A program made the translations under genes and the position numbers. 64,000 nucleotides of DNA from Roseiarcus sp963835215. Its GTDB lineage: Bacteria; Pseudomonadota; Alphaproteobacteria; Rhizobiales; Beijerinckiaceae. Shown here in pieces: positions 9,868 through 17,337 of this stretch (its first letter is position 1; each line of letters begins with the position of its first letter). Location of the stretch: contig CAWIES010000002.1 in NCBI GenBank assembly GCA_963835215.1, forward strand, positions 620,001-684,000, written 5' to 3'. A model generated the notes under the pieces. The model searched no databases. It was not told the DNA's origin and was given only the letters and a program-made list of their open reading frames with translations.

Positions 9868-10086
9868 CGGCCGGGCTTCCCGGTCGGCGCATGGGCTAGC
9901 GGTTCCCGGTTGGGGCGCGCGATGCCTCTCCACATTTCCCCGGTCTCCCGACCCATCGCCAAATGACGCCCCGTTCAATCGCAATCCGTCAGGCGATTGA
10001 ACCAGGCGGCGTTTCGCTCTCCTTGGCCGCCCCAAATTTCGCTGGAAACAGGGGCAGTTCGACGAAACTCCGAGTAGACTGAACGG

Positions 10087-10114
10087 TTGACATGAACTTG
10101 TCAACTGGTACTAA
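10087..10114 (+). promoter_or_regulatory. Putative sigma-70 promoter for the GlcG/HbpS-like gene
   Basis: TTGACA at 10087-10092 is followed after 16 bases by TACTAA at 10109-10114. The -10 element lies inside the operator at 10103-10127, an arrangement that would let a bound regulator block RNA polymerase. TTGACA also occurs on the opposite strand at 10104-10099 and could serve the leftward ABC operon, although I see no good -10 for it. Confidence 0.45.
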
Positions 10115-10127
10115 CAGCGGGCCAGTT
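10103..10127. promoter_or_regulatory. Operator copy 1, AACTGG-N13-CCAGTT
   Basis: AACTGG at 10103-10108 and its inverted partner CCAGTT at 10122-10127 are spaced by 13 bases. The same half-sites with the same spacing occur at 12679-12703, in front of the GntR-type gene. The shared spacing makes it a good candidate binding site for that regulator, linking transporter, GlcG/HbpS-like and regulator promoters into one local regulon. Confidence 0.6.
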
Positions 10128-10338
10128 GAAGTTGATCGAAGCGCTGCTTCGGCGCGGCGGAATCGCAAAAAAAGCGTGCTTTGACCGAGCGACAGAGGGA
10201 AGAAAACGCGCCAACTCGGGGTCCTGCCCGGCCGCCGGATTGCCCAAGCTGGAGCATCTGCGAGCGCAAAATCTGCGATCATGCGAGCCGGCGCGACCAG
10301 GCTCCCCAATCGACCAAACCTCCAGGAAAGGCATCGAA

Positions 10339-10761
10339 GTGAGCACTTCAGATCTTCTCGTCCAAAGGCCGCGGCTCACGATCGCGGCGGCGAAGGCTAT
10401 TGCGCTGGCGGCGGAGGCGGCCGCGCAGAAAGACAATTTGCGGCTCGTGATCGCCATCGTCGACGAAGGCGGCCACCTCATCCTGTTGCATCGCGACGAT
10501 GACGCGCAGGTCGGCAGCGTCGAGATCGCCACGCTGAAGGCGCGCACCGCGGTGCTCTTCCGACGTCCGACCAAGGCGTTTCAGGATGTTGTCGAGGGAC
10601 AGAGCCGTTTTGCCTTGTTGTGCATTCCCAACGGCATCCCGCTCGACGGCGGCGTGTTGCTGAAGTCCGGCGACGTCATCATCGGCGCGATCGGCGTGAG
10701 CGGAGCGTCCGACGAAGCGGATGGCGATATCGGACGAATCGGCGCCGCGTTGCTCGATTAA
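10339..10761 (+). CDS. GlcG/HbpS-like heme-binding family protein
   Basis: The 140-residue protein fits the GlcG/HbpS/PduO C-terminal family (PF03928): an N-terminal helix with LTIAAAKAIALAAEAAA, then VIAIVDEGGHLILLHRDDDAQVGSVEIATLKA, and the end GVSGASDEADGDIGRIGA. Such proteins often accompany polyol or sugar-acid catabolic operons; some bind heme or corrinoid, but most are uncharacterised. The start is GTG at 10339, where AGGAAAGG lies about eight bases upstream; the frame extends further upstream but lacks a site there. It is transcribed away from the ABC operon and converges on the erythronate dehydrogenase-like gene. Confidence 0.75.
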   Translation: MSTSDLLVQRPRLTIAAAKAIALAAEAAAQKDNLRLVIAIVDEGGHLILLHRDDDAQVGSVEIATLKARTAVLFRRPTKAFQDVVEGQSRFALLCIPNGIPLDGGVLLKSGDVIIGAIGVSGASDEADGDIGRIGAALLD

Positions 10762-10782
10762 AATTTTCTTTCGAACACTCTC

Positions 10783-10823
10783 AGCCGCGAACGCAGGGCG
10801 CCTGCGTCTGATGCGTCGCGGCT
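10783..10823. terminator. Nested hairpin between convergent genes
   Basis: Outer arms AGCCGCGA (10783-10790) and TCGCGGCT (10816-10823) enclose an inner hairpin, ACGCAGG-GCG-CCTGCGT (10791-10807). It lies between the stops of the rightward GlcG-like gene and the leftward dehydrogenase. There is no T-run, so factor-independent termination is uncertain. Confidence 0.4.
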
Positions 10824-10880
10824 GCGGCGCGCGCGTTGCGCGTTCGCGATGCTATTTTGCGATTGCGCGGTCCGGGCGGC

Positions 10881-11870
10881 TCATTCGGCCGGAACGCGAC
10901 CGGAAAGTTCATCCTCGATATGAACGCGGATGATGTGATCGAAGGAAGGCTCGGCGCGAAATCCCAGACTCTCGGCGCGCTCGGCGCGAAACGAGCGCGG
11001 CCAGCCGGCGACAATGCCGGCGATCGTCGGATCATATTCGCGCCGAATCAGCTTGGTCGCATCGGCGCCCGCCGCACGCCGCAGCGCGTCGATCTGGTCG
11101 CCGACGGTGGCGCACAGCCCTGGCATCGTCAGGTTACGCCGCGCGCCCAGCAGCCTGGCGTCGAGGTTCGCCGCATGCAGAATGAGGGCGACTGCAGCTC
11201 TGGGGCTGGCAAACCAGTGGCGCACTTCGTCGGAAACCGGGAGAACAGCCGGCTCGCCGATCAACGGCTCGCGCAAGATGCTCGAGAAGAAACCGGACGC
11301 CGCCCGATTGGGCTTGCCCGGACGGATCGAGATTGTCGGCAACCGAATGCCAATGCCGTCGAAAAAGCCGCGGCGCGAATAGTCCGCCAGCAGAATCTCG
11401 CACATCGCCTTCTGAGCGCCGTAGCTCGTCAGCGGCGTCACGACGAAGTCGTCGTCGATGCTCTCTGGGAACGGTTCGCCGAACACGACGATCGACGACG
11501 TGAACACCAGTTTCGGCTGATAGGGCGCTGTCTGGCCAGCCTTGCGAATCGCCTCGAACAGGGCGCGCGTGCCGTCGAGATTGACGCGATAGCCCTTTTC
11601 GAAATCGGCCTCCGCTTCCCCCGAGACGATCGCGGCGAGATGGAAAATCAGCTCGGGCCGCTTGGCGATAAGCGCCGCGGCGCTGCCCGGCGCCGAAAGA
11701 TCCACCTCGATCGTTTCGACTTCGCCGGAAAAGACCGGCGCCTCGGGCCTTACGACGTCCGCCAGAATGAGGCTGCCGATGGCTTGTCCGTTCACGGCGC
11801 CCGCGTCGACGAGCGCGGCGACAAGCTTGCGGCCGAGCATTCCGGCCGCACCGATAATGAGGACGCGCAT
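10881..11870 (-). CDS. NAD-dependent epimerase/dehydratase family, D-erythronate dehydrogenase-like
   Basis: The 329-residue extended SDR starts with the nucleotide-binding motif VLIIGAAGMLGRKL and carries the catalytic Tyr-x3-Lys as SYGAQKAMCE, with the upstream Ser in FTSSIVVFG. The sequence and length resemble the DenD/D-erythronate dehydrogenase group, which oxidises the C2 hydroxyl of four-carbon acid sugars to 2-keto acids. The usual partners of that pathway (a DUF1537 kinase and a class II aldolase) are not in the window, so the substrate is not settled. Its ATG follows the regulator's stop by nine bases, so the two form one leftward operon. Confidence 0.75.
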   Translation of the reverse strand: MRVLIIGAAGMLGRKLVAALVDAGAVNGQAIGSLILADVVRPEAPVFSGEVETIEVDLSAPGSAAALIAKRPELIFHLAAIVSGEAEADFEKGYRVNLDGTRALFEAIRKAGQTAPYQPKLVFTSSIVVFGEPFPESIDDDFVVTPLTSYGAQKAMCEILLADYSRRGFFDGIGIRLPTISIRPGKPNRAASGFFSSILREPLIGEPAVLPVSDEVRHWFASPRAAVALILHAANLDARLLGARRNLTMPGLCATVGDQIDALRRAAGADATKLIRREYDPTIAGIVAGWPRSFRAERAESLGFRAEPSFDHIIRVHIEDELSGRVPAE

Positions 11871-11879
11871 GTCTCCACC

Positions 11880-12689
11880 CTATTCTTTGTTCAAAGTCGC
11901 TATCCGCGAGCGTTTCCTCGCTTGTTCGTCGCTGTCGTTCGCCCCGCTGGCGCTGATGGCGAGCGTCGTGTCGTGAATGCGCAGAATGTGTTGGCGGAAC
12001 GCCCTGGCGACGCCCGCCGCATCGCGATTGCTCAGCGCATCGACGATCGCCTCGTGGTCGAGAAGACTGCGGTTGATCGCGCCAGCCTTGCCCATGGCGG
12101 CGCGCCGATGGTCCAGCATGTAGGTGTAAAGATCGACCACGAAATCGGCGAGCAGCTGATTGCCGGAGGCGTAGTAGATCGTCAGGTGAAACTCGCGGTC
12201 ACAAATCAGAAAGCGTACCGGATCGTCTTTCGACTCGCGCTGCACGTTGAGCGAGTCCTTCAGCCGGTTGATGTCGTTTGCGCTCATCCGCAAAGCCGCT
12301 TCGGAGACGATCGATGTCTCCACAAGCAAGCGCGCGGAATGGACGGATTCCAGATCGTATCCGTTGATCGCCGTGGGATTGGTGACGCCGATGCGGTGGC
12401 CGGCGATATTGACGTCGACATTGGCGATGCGCGTGCGCGCGCCCTGGGAGACCTGAACGATCCCCTCTCCGGCCAGCCGCTGAATGGCGCCGCGCACGGT
12501 TTCCCGGCTGACTGACAACATGTTAGCCAGTTCGCGCTCGCTCGGGACCTCGTCGCCAATCTGCAGAATGCCGGATGCAATCATCGAGACCAGCTTGTCG
12601 CGAATGATTTCCTTGGCCGTCTGCTTGTGAATGGCCTCACGCAGGGAAGTCAGAGGGAGGATCAATGGAATCACCGGCAACTGGACCAC
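11880..12689 (-). CDS. GntR-family transcriptional regulator, FadR/FCD subgroup
   Basis: This protein of up to 269 residues has an N-terminal winged helix (VPSERELANMLSVSRETVRGAIQRLAGEGIV, about 48-78) and a C-terminal helical FCD domain with acidic and histidine residues typical of the metal site (DREFHLTIYYASGN, LDHEAIVDAL, FRQHILRIHD). FCD regulators sense small carboxylates and sugar acids. The longest start is the GTG at 12689, but it lies inside the operator palindrome and no ribosome site precedes it; internal GTG/TTG codons are alternatives and no ATG exists near the N-terminus. It is co-transcribed with the erythronate dehydrogenase-like gene and is probably autoregulated. Confidence 0.85.
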   Translation of the reverse strand: MVQLPVIPLILPLTSLREAIHKQTAKEIIRDKLVSMIASGILQIGDEVPSERELANMLSVSRETVRGAIQRLAGEGIVQVSQGARTRIANVDVNIAGHRIGVTNPTAINGYDLESVHSARLLVETSIVSEAALRMSANDINRLKDSLNVQRESKDDPVRFLICDREFHLTIYYASGNQLLADFVVDLYTYMLDHRRAAMGKAGAINRSLLDHEAIVDALSNRDAAGVARAFRQHILRIHDTTLAISASGANDSDEQARKRSRIATLNKE

Positions 12690-12703
12690 TAAGCAGTCCA
12701 GTT
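12679..12703. promoter_or_regulatory. Operator copy 2, AACTGGAC-N9-GTCCAGTT
   Basis: A perfect inverted repeat with 8-base arms at 12679-12686 and 12696-12703 overlaps the first possible codons of the GntR-type gene. The core AACTGG-N13-CCAGTT is identical in sequence and spacing to the site at 10103-10127. An 11-base string, TGAACTTGTCA, also recurs beside both sites (10093-10103 and 12716-12726). Autorepression of the regulator operon is the simplest reading. Confidence 0.65.
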
Positions 12704-12899
12704 AAGTCACTTCGCTGAACTTGTCACGCGCTGAATCCAGATAAAAGGCGGAATTTTTCAGTGGGTCACAATTCGTAACGCCAACGGGGCGACGTCCGGT
12801 CGGCGACATTGGGCGCCCCGGCGCCCTCTCACGCACGAGCGACTGTCGTTTTCGAGAATTATCGCGACCTGGGAACCACCGCAGCTCGCGGGGGTCGAA

Positions 12900-12974
12900 T
12901 GGTGGGCGATACAGGGATCGAACCTGTGACCCCTCCCGTGTGAAGGGAGTGCTCTACCGCTGAGCTAATCGCCC
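12900..12974 (-). tRNA. tRNA-Val (CAC)
   Basis: On the minus strand the sequence folds as a cloverleaf: acceptor GGGCGAT pairing with ATCGCCC, D-arm with AGCTCAGCGGTAGAGC, anticodon stem CTCCC/GGGAG with loop TTCACAC (anticodon CAC, reading GUG), and a T-arm with GGTTCGATCC. The 3' CCA is encoded at 12902-12900. It lies 42 bases from the end of the phosphatase gene. Confidence 0.95.
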
Positions 12975-13016
12975 CCGGTCGCGGGCGCTTCGTTTAGGGC
13001 CGCGTCCAGCGGCAAG

Positions 13017-13720
13017 TCAAGACTGGACCCCGACGCGGGCGGGCAGGCTTTCGATCGCGGCGTAGAGCGCGTCGAAATGCGAGATGACGCGATCGGGACC
13101 GAGCTCCGCGACGGGAACGTCGGTGTAGCCGAAATCGACCGCGACGACCGGCACGCCGGCGGCGCGCGCGGTGTCGATGTCGGTGCGCGAATCGCCGATC
13201 ATCACCGCGCGCGTCAGATCGCCCCCGGCCGCGCGGATCGTCTCGATGAGCGGCTTGGGGTCCGGTTTGCCGACGCCGAACGTGTCCTGGCCGCAGATGA
13301 AGGCGAAGCGGTCGCTGACGCCGAGCTTGCCGAGCAGCAGCTGCGAGGAGTGCTCGAGCTTGTTGGTGCAGACCGCGACCGGCCAGCCGGCGGCGTCGCA
13401 GCGGTCGAGCACGGCGACCGACGCCGGGAAACAGATAGGAGTGGTCGGCGATATGGGCGTTGTAATGGGCGAGGAAACGCCGCGAACAGCGCCTCCAGCT
13501 TCGGCGCGTCGAGCGTGCGGCCGGCCAGAGCAAAGCCGCGCTTGATCAGCGCGCGCCCGCCAGCGCCAAGCAATCGGCGCGCCGCCTCGACCGGCACGGG
13601 CGCGACGCCTTCGCCGACCAGCACGAAATTGAGCGCCGCCATCAGATCGGGGGCGGTTTCGGCAAGCGTGCCGTCGAGGTCGAAGACCAGCGTGCGGGCG
13701 GAGTCGTTCACGCGGGTCAT
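13017..13720 (-). CDS. gph: Phosphoglycolate phosphatase-like HAD hydrolase, frameshifted in this sequence
   Basis: A HAD phosphatase of the Gph type that would dephosphorylate 2-phosphoglycolate. Motif I is TLVFDLDGTLAETAPDL at the N-terminus; motif II lies near VAVCTNKLEH, and motif III/IV at GKPDPKPL and MIGDSRTDI. The three parts lie in different frames: one extra base in an A-run near 13476 and another near 13418 (GTCGGTC). Removing both gives 233 residues, normal for the family. ATG at 13720 follows the ymdB-like stop immediately, so the genes are coupled. Multiple indels nearby make sequence error more likely than decay. Confidence 0.78.
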
Positions 13721-13722
13721 CC

Positions 13723-14547
13723 TCACTCTTTCCAGAAGTCGGGTTCGGCCGGCGCCAGCGCGCCGCCGATGCGCACCGGCGCGATGCGGCGGGCGAGCCC
13801 GTCCTCGCCGGTCTCGACCGCGACGCCGCACAGGGTCGCCGGGCCCAGCGGCGGGCTCGAAGCGGCCGGAGGGAATGCGGCGCACGAAGCGGCGCAGCGG
13901 CTCTTCCTTGTCCATGCCGATCACCGAATTGTAGTCGCCGGTCATCCCGACCTCGGTGATGAAGCCGGCGCCGCCGGGCAGAATGCGCGCATCCGCGCTT
14001 GGCACGTGGGTATGCGTGCCGACGCCAGGCTGACGCGGCCATCGACGAAATGGCCGAACGCCTGTTTCTCGCTGGTCGCCTCGGCATGGAAATCGACGAT
14101 CGCCGCGTCGCAGCCGACGCCGAGCGGGCAGGCGGCGAGCTCCTGGTCGATGCGCTGAAACGGGTCGTCGAGCGGGATCCATGAACACGCGGCCCATCAT
14201 GTTGACGACCAGCAGCCGCGCGCCCGCGGCGTTCTCGATCAGCGCGGCGCCGCGCCCGGGTGTGCCGGCGGGATAATTGGCGGGGCGGATCAGACGGGGC
14301 TGGCGCTCGATGAACACCAGCGCCTCGCGCTGATCGAAGGCGTGATTGCCGAGCGTGATCGCATCGACGCCGGCGGCGAAGAACTCCAGCGCAGATCGCC
14401 TCGGTGACGCCGAAGCCGCCTGCTGCGTTCTCGCCGTTGACGACGACGAAGTCGAGCCGCCAGCGCTTACGCAGATTGGCGGACATGGCTAAGAATTGCC
14501 GCGCGGCCGGCGCGGCCGACGACGTCGCCGATGAACAGGAGCCGCAT
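13723..14547 (-). CDS. TIGR00282-type metallophosphoesterase (YmdB-like), frameshifted in this sequence
   Basis: A calcineurin-like phosphoesterase related to YmdB/DR1281, probably hydrolysing cyclic nucleotide phosphodiesters. In order: MRLLFIGDVVGRAGR, VVNGENAAGGFGVT, ITLGNHAFDQ, ARLLVVNMMGRVFMDP, VDFHAEATSEKQA, GTHTHVPSADARI, GFITEVGMTGDYNSVIGM. These pieces lie in successive frames. Indels are inferred near 14487 (+1), 14389 (+1), 14174 (+1), 14024 (-1) and 13843 (+1); repair gives 273 residues, the usual size. The start overlaps the cyclo-ligase stop (TGATG), a common gene pair in Hyphomicrobiales. Five indels in 825 bases is the densest damage in the window. Confidence 0.75.
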
Positions 14548-15134
14548 CAGCGGGCGCTCTCAGCGACGATCCACTCACGCTCGGTGAGGATGAAGTCGAG
14601 CCGTTCGTCATGCGCCTCGGCTGGCGCGGCGGCGATTTCGCACACCGCGTAGGCGACGCCAACGGTGCGAATGGGACCGTTGGCGCGCAGCCGCGCCAAG
14701 GCGCGGTCGTAGTGCCCGGCGCCATAGCCGATGCGATGGCCGCGCCGGTCGAAGGCGGCGAGCGGCACGAACAGCAAATCGGGATCGACCGCGGGCGCGC
14801 CAGGCGCCGGCTCGCGAATGCCCATCGCGCCCTCGACCAACGGATCGCCAGCGCGCCATAGGCGAAAGACCAGCGGCTCAGCGCGACCAAGCGTCGTCGG
14901 CAGGGCCGTGGCGAAGCCGTCGCGTTGCAGGGCCGCGAGCAGGCCGGCGGTGTCGGGCTCGTCGCGGATCGGCACGAAGGCGGAGACAACGCGCGGGCGC
15001 CAGCGCCGGACGCAGTCGAGCCCGACCTTGGCGAGCCGCGCGCCGAACGCGGCGCGGGTCGGCCAATCGACGGCGCGGCGGCGTTCGAGCGCCTGGCGAC
15101 GCAGCGCCGGTTTCGGGTCGGCTAAAGAGGACAT
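14547..15134 (-). CDS. 5-formyltetrahydrofolate cyclo-ligase
   Basis: The 195-residue protein converts 5-formyl-THF to 5,10-methenyl-THF using ATP. N-terminal basic residues RRQALERRRA contribute to ATP binding; the C-terminal signature is RIGYGAGHYDRALAR (about 140-155), preceded by DLLFVPLAAFDRRGHR. It is intact, unlike its two downstream neighbours. The 6S RNA gene lies about 30 bases upstream on the same strand, the conserved ssrS-ygfA pairing of Proteobacteria; the enzyme may be translated from the processed 6S transcript. Confidence 0.92.
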   Translation of the reverse strand: MSSLADPKPALRRQALERRRAVDWPTRAAFGARLAKVGLDCVRRWRPRVVSAFVPIRDEPDTAGLLAALQRDGFATALPTTLGRAEPLVFRLWRAGDPLVEGAMGIREPAPGAPAVDPDLLFVPLAAFDRRGHRIGYGAGHYDRALARLRANGPIRTVGVAYAVCEIAAAPAEAHDERLDFILTEREWIVAESAR

Positions 15135-15164
15135 GATCGCTTTTGCAATCGCCGAACCCTTGGC

Positions 15165-15325
15165 AGAAGCGCGGAGCCGAGTTGGCCGTTGGACGGAGAT
15201 CCCGGGCGCCTACGTAAGTAGGTGGGAACCATATGCCCAAGCCCACGGGCGAGGACAGGGACAGCCCCCATTGGGATCGTACGGCCCCGAGGAATGTGGT
15301 CCTGACGCACCACCCAGCTCCGCAG
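15165..15325 (-). ncRNA. ssrS: 6S RNA
   Basis: The minus strand has the features of alphaproteobacterial 6S RNA. The closing stem GCGGAGC (15323-15317) pairs with GCTCCGC (15177-15171). The central region includes GTGGTGCGTCAGGACCAC near the 5' side and GTGGGCTTGGGCA and TTCCCACCTAC on the 3' side, which fold as a long interrupted duplex mimicking an open promoter. A TAAATA at 15336-15331 is a fitting -10 element, placing +1 near 15324. The downstream neighbour is 5-formyltetrahydrofolate cyclo-ligase, the usual partner. Ends are estimates to within about ten bases. Confidence 0.82.
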
Positions 15326-15383
15326 GTTCCTATTTAGGCGCTGGAGGTTCGAAACGCCAGTGCGCGCTCTCGCGCTCCACTGC

Positions 15384-15764
15384 TCAGCGGCGCGCGAAGG
15401 CGGCGCGGTTCGGCTCGCCGCCCGCGCCCGCCGGCTCGAAGTCGAGCTCGATCGTCGCCGGCGCCCCCTCGCGCCTGAAGGCGGCGAGGATCTGCTCCTT
15501 TGGGTCTGCATCCGCGCGGAAGCCGACGCCGTCGACGCCGGTGAGTCGCTCGCCGAACAGCCCGCGCGCACGGGCGAGAGCGCAATTGGGATGGCCCTCC
15601 ACGCAGCCGATGAGCTGGGCGGTCGGATGGGCAGGCGCAACCGTCCCTCGGCGAATGATGAGAAAGTGAAGGCCGCCGACCGAGACGTTGATGAGTTCGA
15701 GCGGCGAGGCGAGGGCCGCGGGCGCCAGCGCGAGCGCAAGGCCCAACAAAACGAGACGACGCAT
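15384..15764 (-). CDS. Small exported protein of unknown function
   Basis: A 126-residue frame with a clear Sec signal peptide: RR, then LVLLGLALALAPAALAS, with cleavage probably after ALA. The mature protein has two cysteines only (IGCVEGHPNC), which could form a disulfide, and a charged C-terminus. I do not recognise a family. ATG at 15764 places the signal at the very N-terminus; an ATG at 15797 with AGGCG upstream is an alternative. It is transcribed just upstream of 6S RNA on the same strand. Coding status is supported by the signal peptide but not proven. Confidence 0.55.
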   Translation of the reverse strand: MRRLVLLGLALALAPAALASPLELINVSVGGLHFLIIRRGTVAPAHPTAQLIGCVEGHPNCALARARGLFGERLTGVDGVGFRADADPKEQILAAFRREGAPATIELDFEPAGAGGEPNRAAFARR

Positions 15765-15953
15765 GAGTACACCCGGGAGGTCCGCTGCCCGCCGCATTCA
15801 TCGCCTGCGGCTCGGGAAATGTCCATGAGCGAGGCCGGGACGCAGGCGGCCGTCACCACGCGTAGGGCCGTCAAAACGGGTTGCCCGGCGCGGCGCACGC
15901 TTCTATGTTGCGCCGCTTCCAAAATCCGGCCCAAGACTCAAGGAATTCCACTC

Positions 15954-17156
15954 ATGGCCTTTATCGCCGACGCCCTCTCCCGCGTGAAGCCCTCCGCGAC
16001 GATCGCGGTGACGCAGAAGGCGCGCGATCTCAAGGCCAAAGGGCGCGAAGTGATTTCGCTGTCGGTCGGCGAGCCGGACTTCGACACGCCCGACAACGTG
16101 AAGGAGGCGGCCATCGCCGCGATCCGCCGCGGCGAGACCAAGTATCCCCCCGTGCTCGGCATCCCGCCGCTCCGCGAGGCGATCGCGCTCAAGTTCAAGC
16201 GCGAGAACGGTCTCGACTACAAGGCGTCCGACACGATCGTCGGCACCGGCGGCAAGCAGATCCTCTACAACGCGTTCTTGTGCACGATGAACAAGGGCGA
16301 CGAGGTCATCATCCCCGCGCCCTATTGGGTCAGCTATCCCGAGATGGTGGCGATCAACGGCGGCGAGCCGGTTCCGGTGGCGACGACGCTGGAAAGCGGA
16401 TTCAAGTTGCAGCCGGCCGACCTTGAGCGCGCGATCACGCCGCGCACCAAGTGGGTGGTGCTCAACTCGCCGTCCAACCCGTCCGGCGCCGCCTATTCGC
16501 GCGCCGAGATGAAGGGGCTGACCGACGTGCTGATGCGCCACCCGCATGTCTGGGTGCTGACCGACGACATGTACGAGCACCTCGTCTATGGCGACTTCAC
16601 TTTCGTCACCCCGGCTGAGGTCGAGCCCGGCCTCTATGAGCGCACGCTGACGATGAACGGGGTGTCGAAGGCCTACGCGATGACCGGCTGGCGCATCGGC
16701 TACGCCGCCGGCCCGGCCGCGCTGATCAAGGCGATGGACATGGTGCAGGGTCAGCAGACCTCGGGCGCCTGCACGATCGCCCAATGGGCGGCGGTCGAGG
16801 CGCTGACCGGGCCGCAGGACTTCATCCCCAAGTGCCGCAAGGCGTTCGAGGAGCGGCGCGACCTCGTCGTGTCGATGCTCGGCCAGGCGAAGCTGCTGAA
16901 GTGCCCCAAGCCCGAGGGCGCGTTCTATGTCTTTCCCTCGTGCGCCGAGGCCATTGGTAAGACAACGCCGTCGGGCAAGACGATCGACAATGACGAAGCG
17001 TTCGTCAGCGAATTGCTGGAGGCCGAAGGCGTTGCCGCCGTGCAGGGTTCAGCCTTCGGCCAGGGCCCGAACTTCCGCGTCTCCTACGCGGCGTCGCTGA
17101 AGTCGCTGGAGGACGCCTGCCACAAGATCCAGCGCTTTACCGCCTCGCTGACGTGA
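15954..17156 (+). CDS. Class I pyridoxal-phosphate aminotransferase (aspartate aminotransferase type)
   Basis: The 400-residue enzyme is of the I-gamma/1b aspartate (or aspartate/prephenate) aminotransferase type common in Rhizobiales. Family landmarks: SVGEPDFDTPDNVKEAA (about 38-55), GTGGKQILYNAF, the PLP-interacting NSPSNPSG and DDMYEHL, the Schiff-base lysine in NGVSKAYAMTGWRIGY (about 238) and FRVSYA near the end for the carboxylate-binding Arg. ATG at 15954 has AAGGA upstream; the same frame is open for 590 bases before it, but that region is not protein-like. It exchanges amino groups between aspartate and 2-oxoglutarate in the cytosol. Confidence 0.9.
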   Translation: MAFIADALSRVKPSATIAVTQKARDLKAKGREVISLSVGEPDFDTPDNVKEAAIAAIRRGETKYPPVLGIPPLREAIALKFKRENGLDYKASDTIVGTGGKQILYNAFLCTMNKGDEVIIPAPYWVSYPEMVAINGGEPVPVATTLESGFKLQPADLERAITPRTKWVVLNSPSNPSGAAYSRAEMKGLTDVLMRHPHVWVLTDDMYEHLVYGDFTFVTPAEVEPGLYERTLTMNGVSKAYAMTGWRIGYAAGPAALIKAMDMVQGQQTSGACTIAQWAAVEALTGPQDFIPKCRKAFEERRDLVVSMLGQAKLLKCPKPEGAFYVFPSCAEAIGKTTPSGKTIDNDEAFVSELLEAEGVAAVQGSAFGQGPNFRVSYAASLKSLEDACHKIQRFTASLT

Positions 17157-17205
17157 GGGGCTTGGGGGCTCATCGGCGCCCCCGGCGTCACACCCCTCCC
17201 AGCGC

Positions 17206-17306
17206 TCGTCACGCCCAGACTTGATCCGGGCGCCCAGGCGGCGACGTCGGTGATTGGCCGCCCGCCGCCTCCGCCTGGATACGCGGGTCAAGCCCGCGTA
17301 TGACGG
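17206..17306. repeat. Paired extragenic palindromic repeat (REPIN-like), copy A
   Basis: Two 31-base units in opposite orientation (17206-17236 and 17276-17306) separated by 39 bases. The right unit contains CGGGTCAAGCCCG flanked by complementary variable bases (ACG/CGT). The left unit is a diverged inverted relative. The same doublet, with different stem bases, occurs at 28357-28470. Confidence 0.6.
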
Positions 17307-17337
17307 CTAGCCGAGTTGCTATGCCCGGGGGGTTGTC

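Larger units (their letters stand above)
9868..10338. other. Divergent regulatory region, 471 bases without a gene
   Basis: No convincing ORF. The stretch separates the leftward ABC operon from the rightward GlcG/HbpS-like gene. It holds a palindrome with 10-base arms at 9973-10002 (GTTCAATCGC, 10-base loop, GCGATTGAAC), the inverted pair TTGACA/TGTCAA at 10087-10104, and the AACTGG-N13-CCAGTT operator at 10103-10127. The 210 bases between the operator and the GTG at 10339 would be a long 5' leader for the rightward gene. Confidence 0.6.

Noticed and set aside
10836..12515. A 559-codon plus-strand frame
   Set aside because: It is antisense to the epimerase-like gene and the GntR regulator, both with clear motifs.
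15360..15953. N-terminal extension of the aminotransferase frame
   Set aside because: The frame is open, but the family start and an AAGGA site are at 15954, and the extension overlaps a signal-peptide gene on the other strand.
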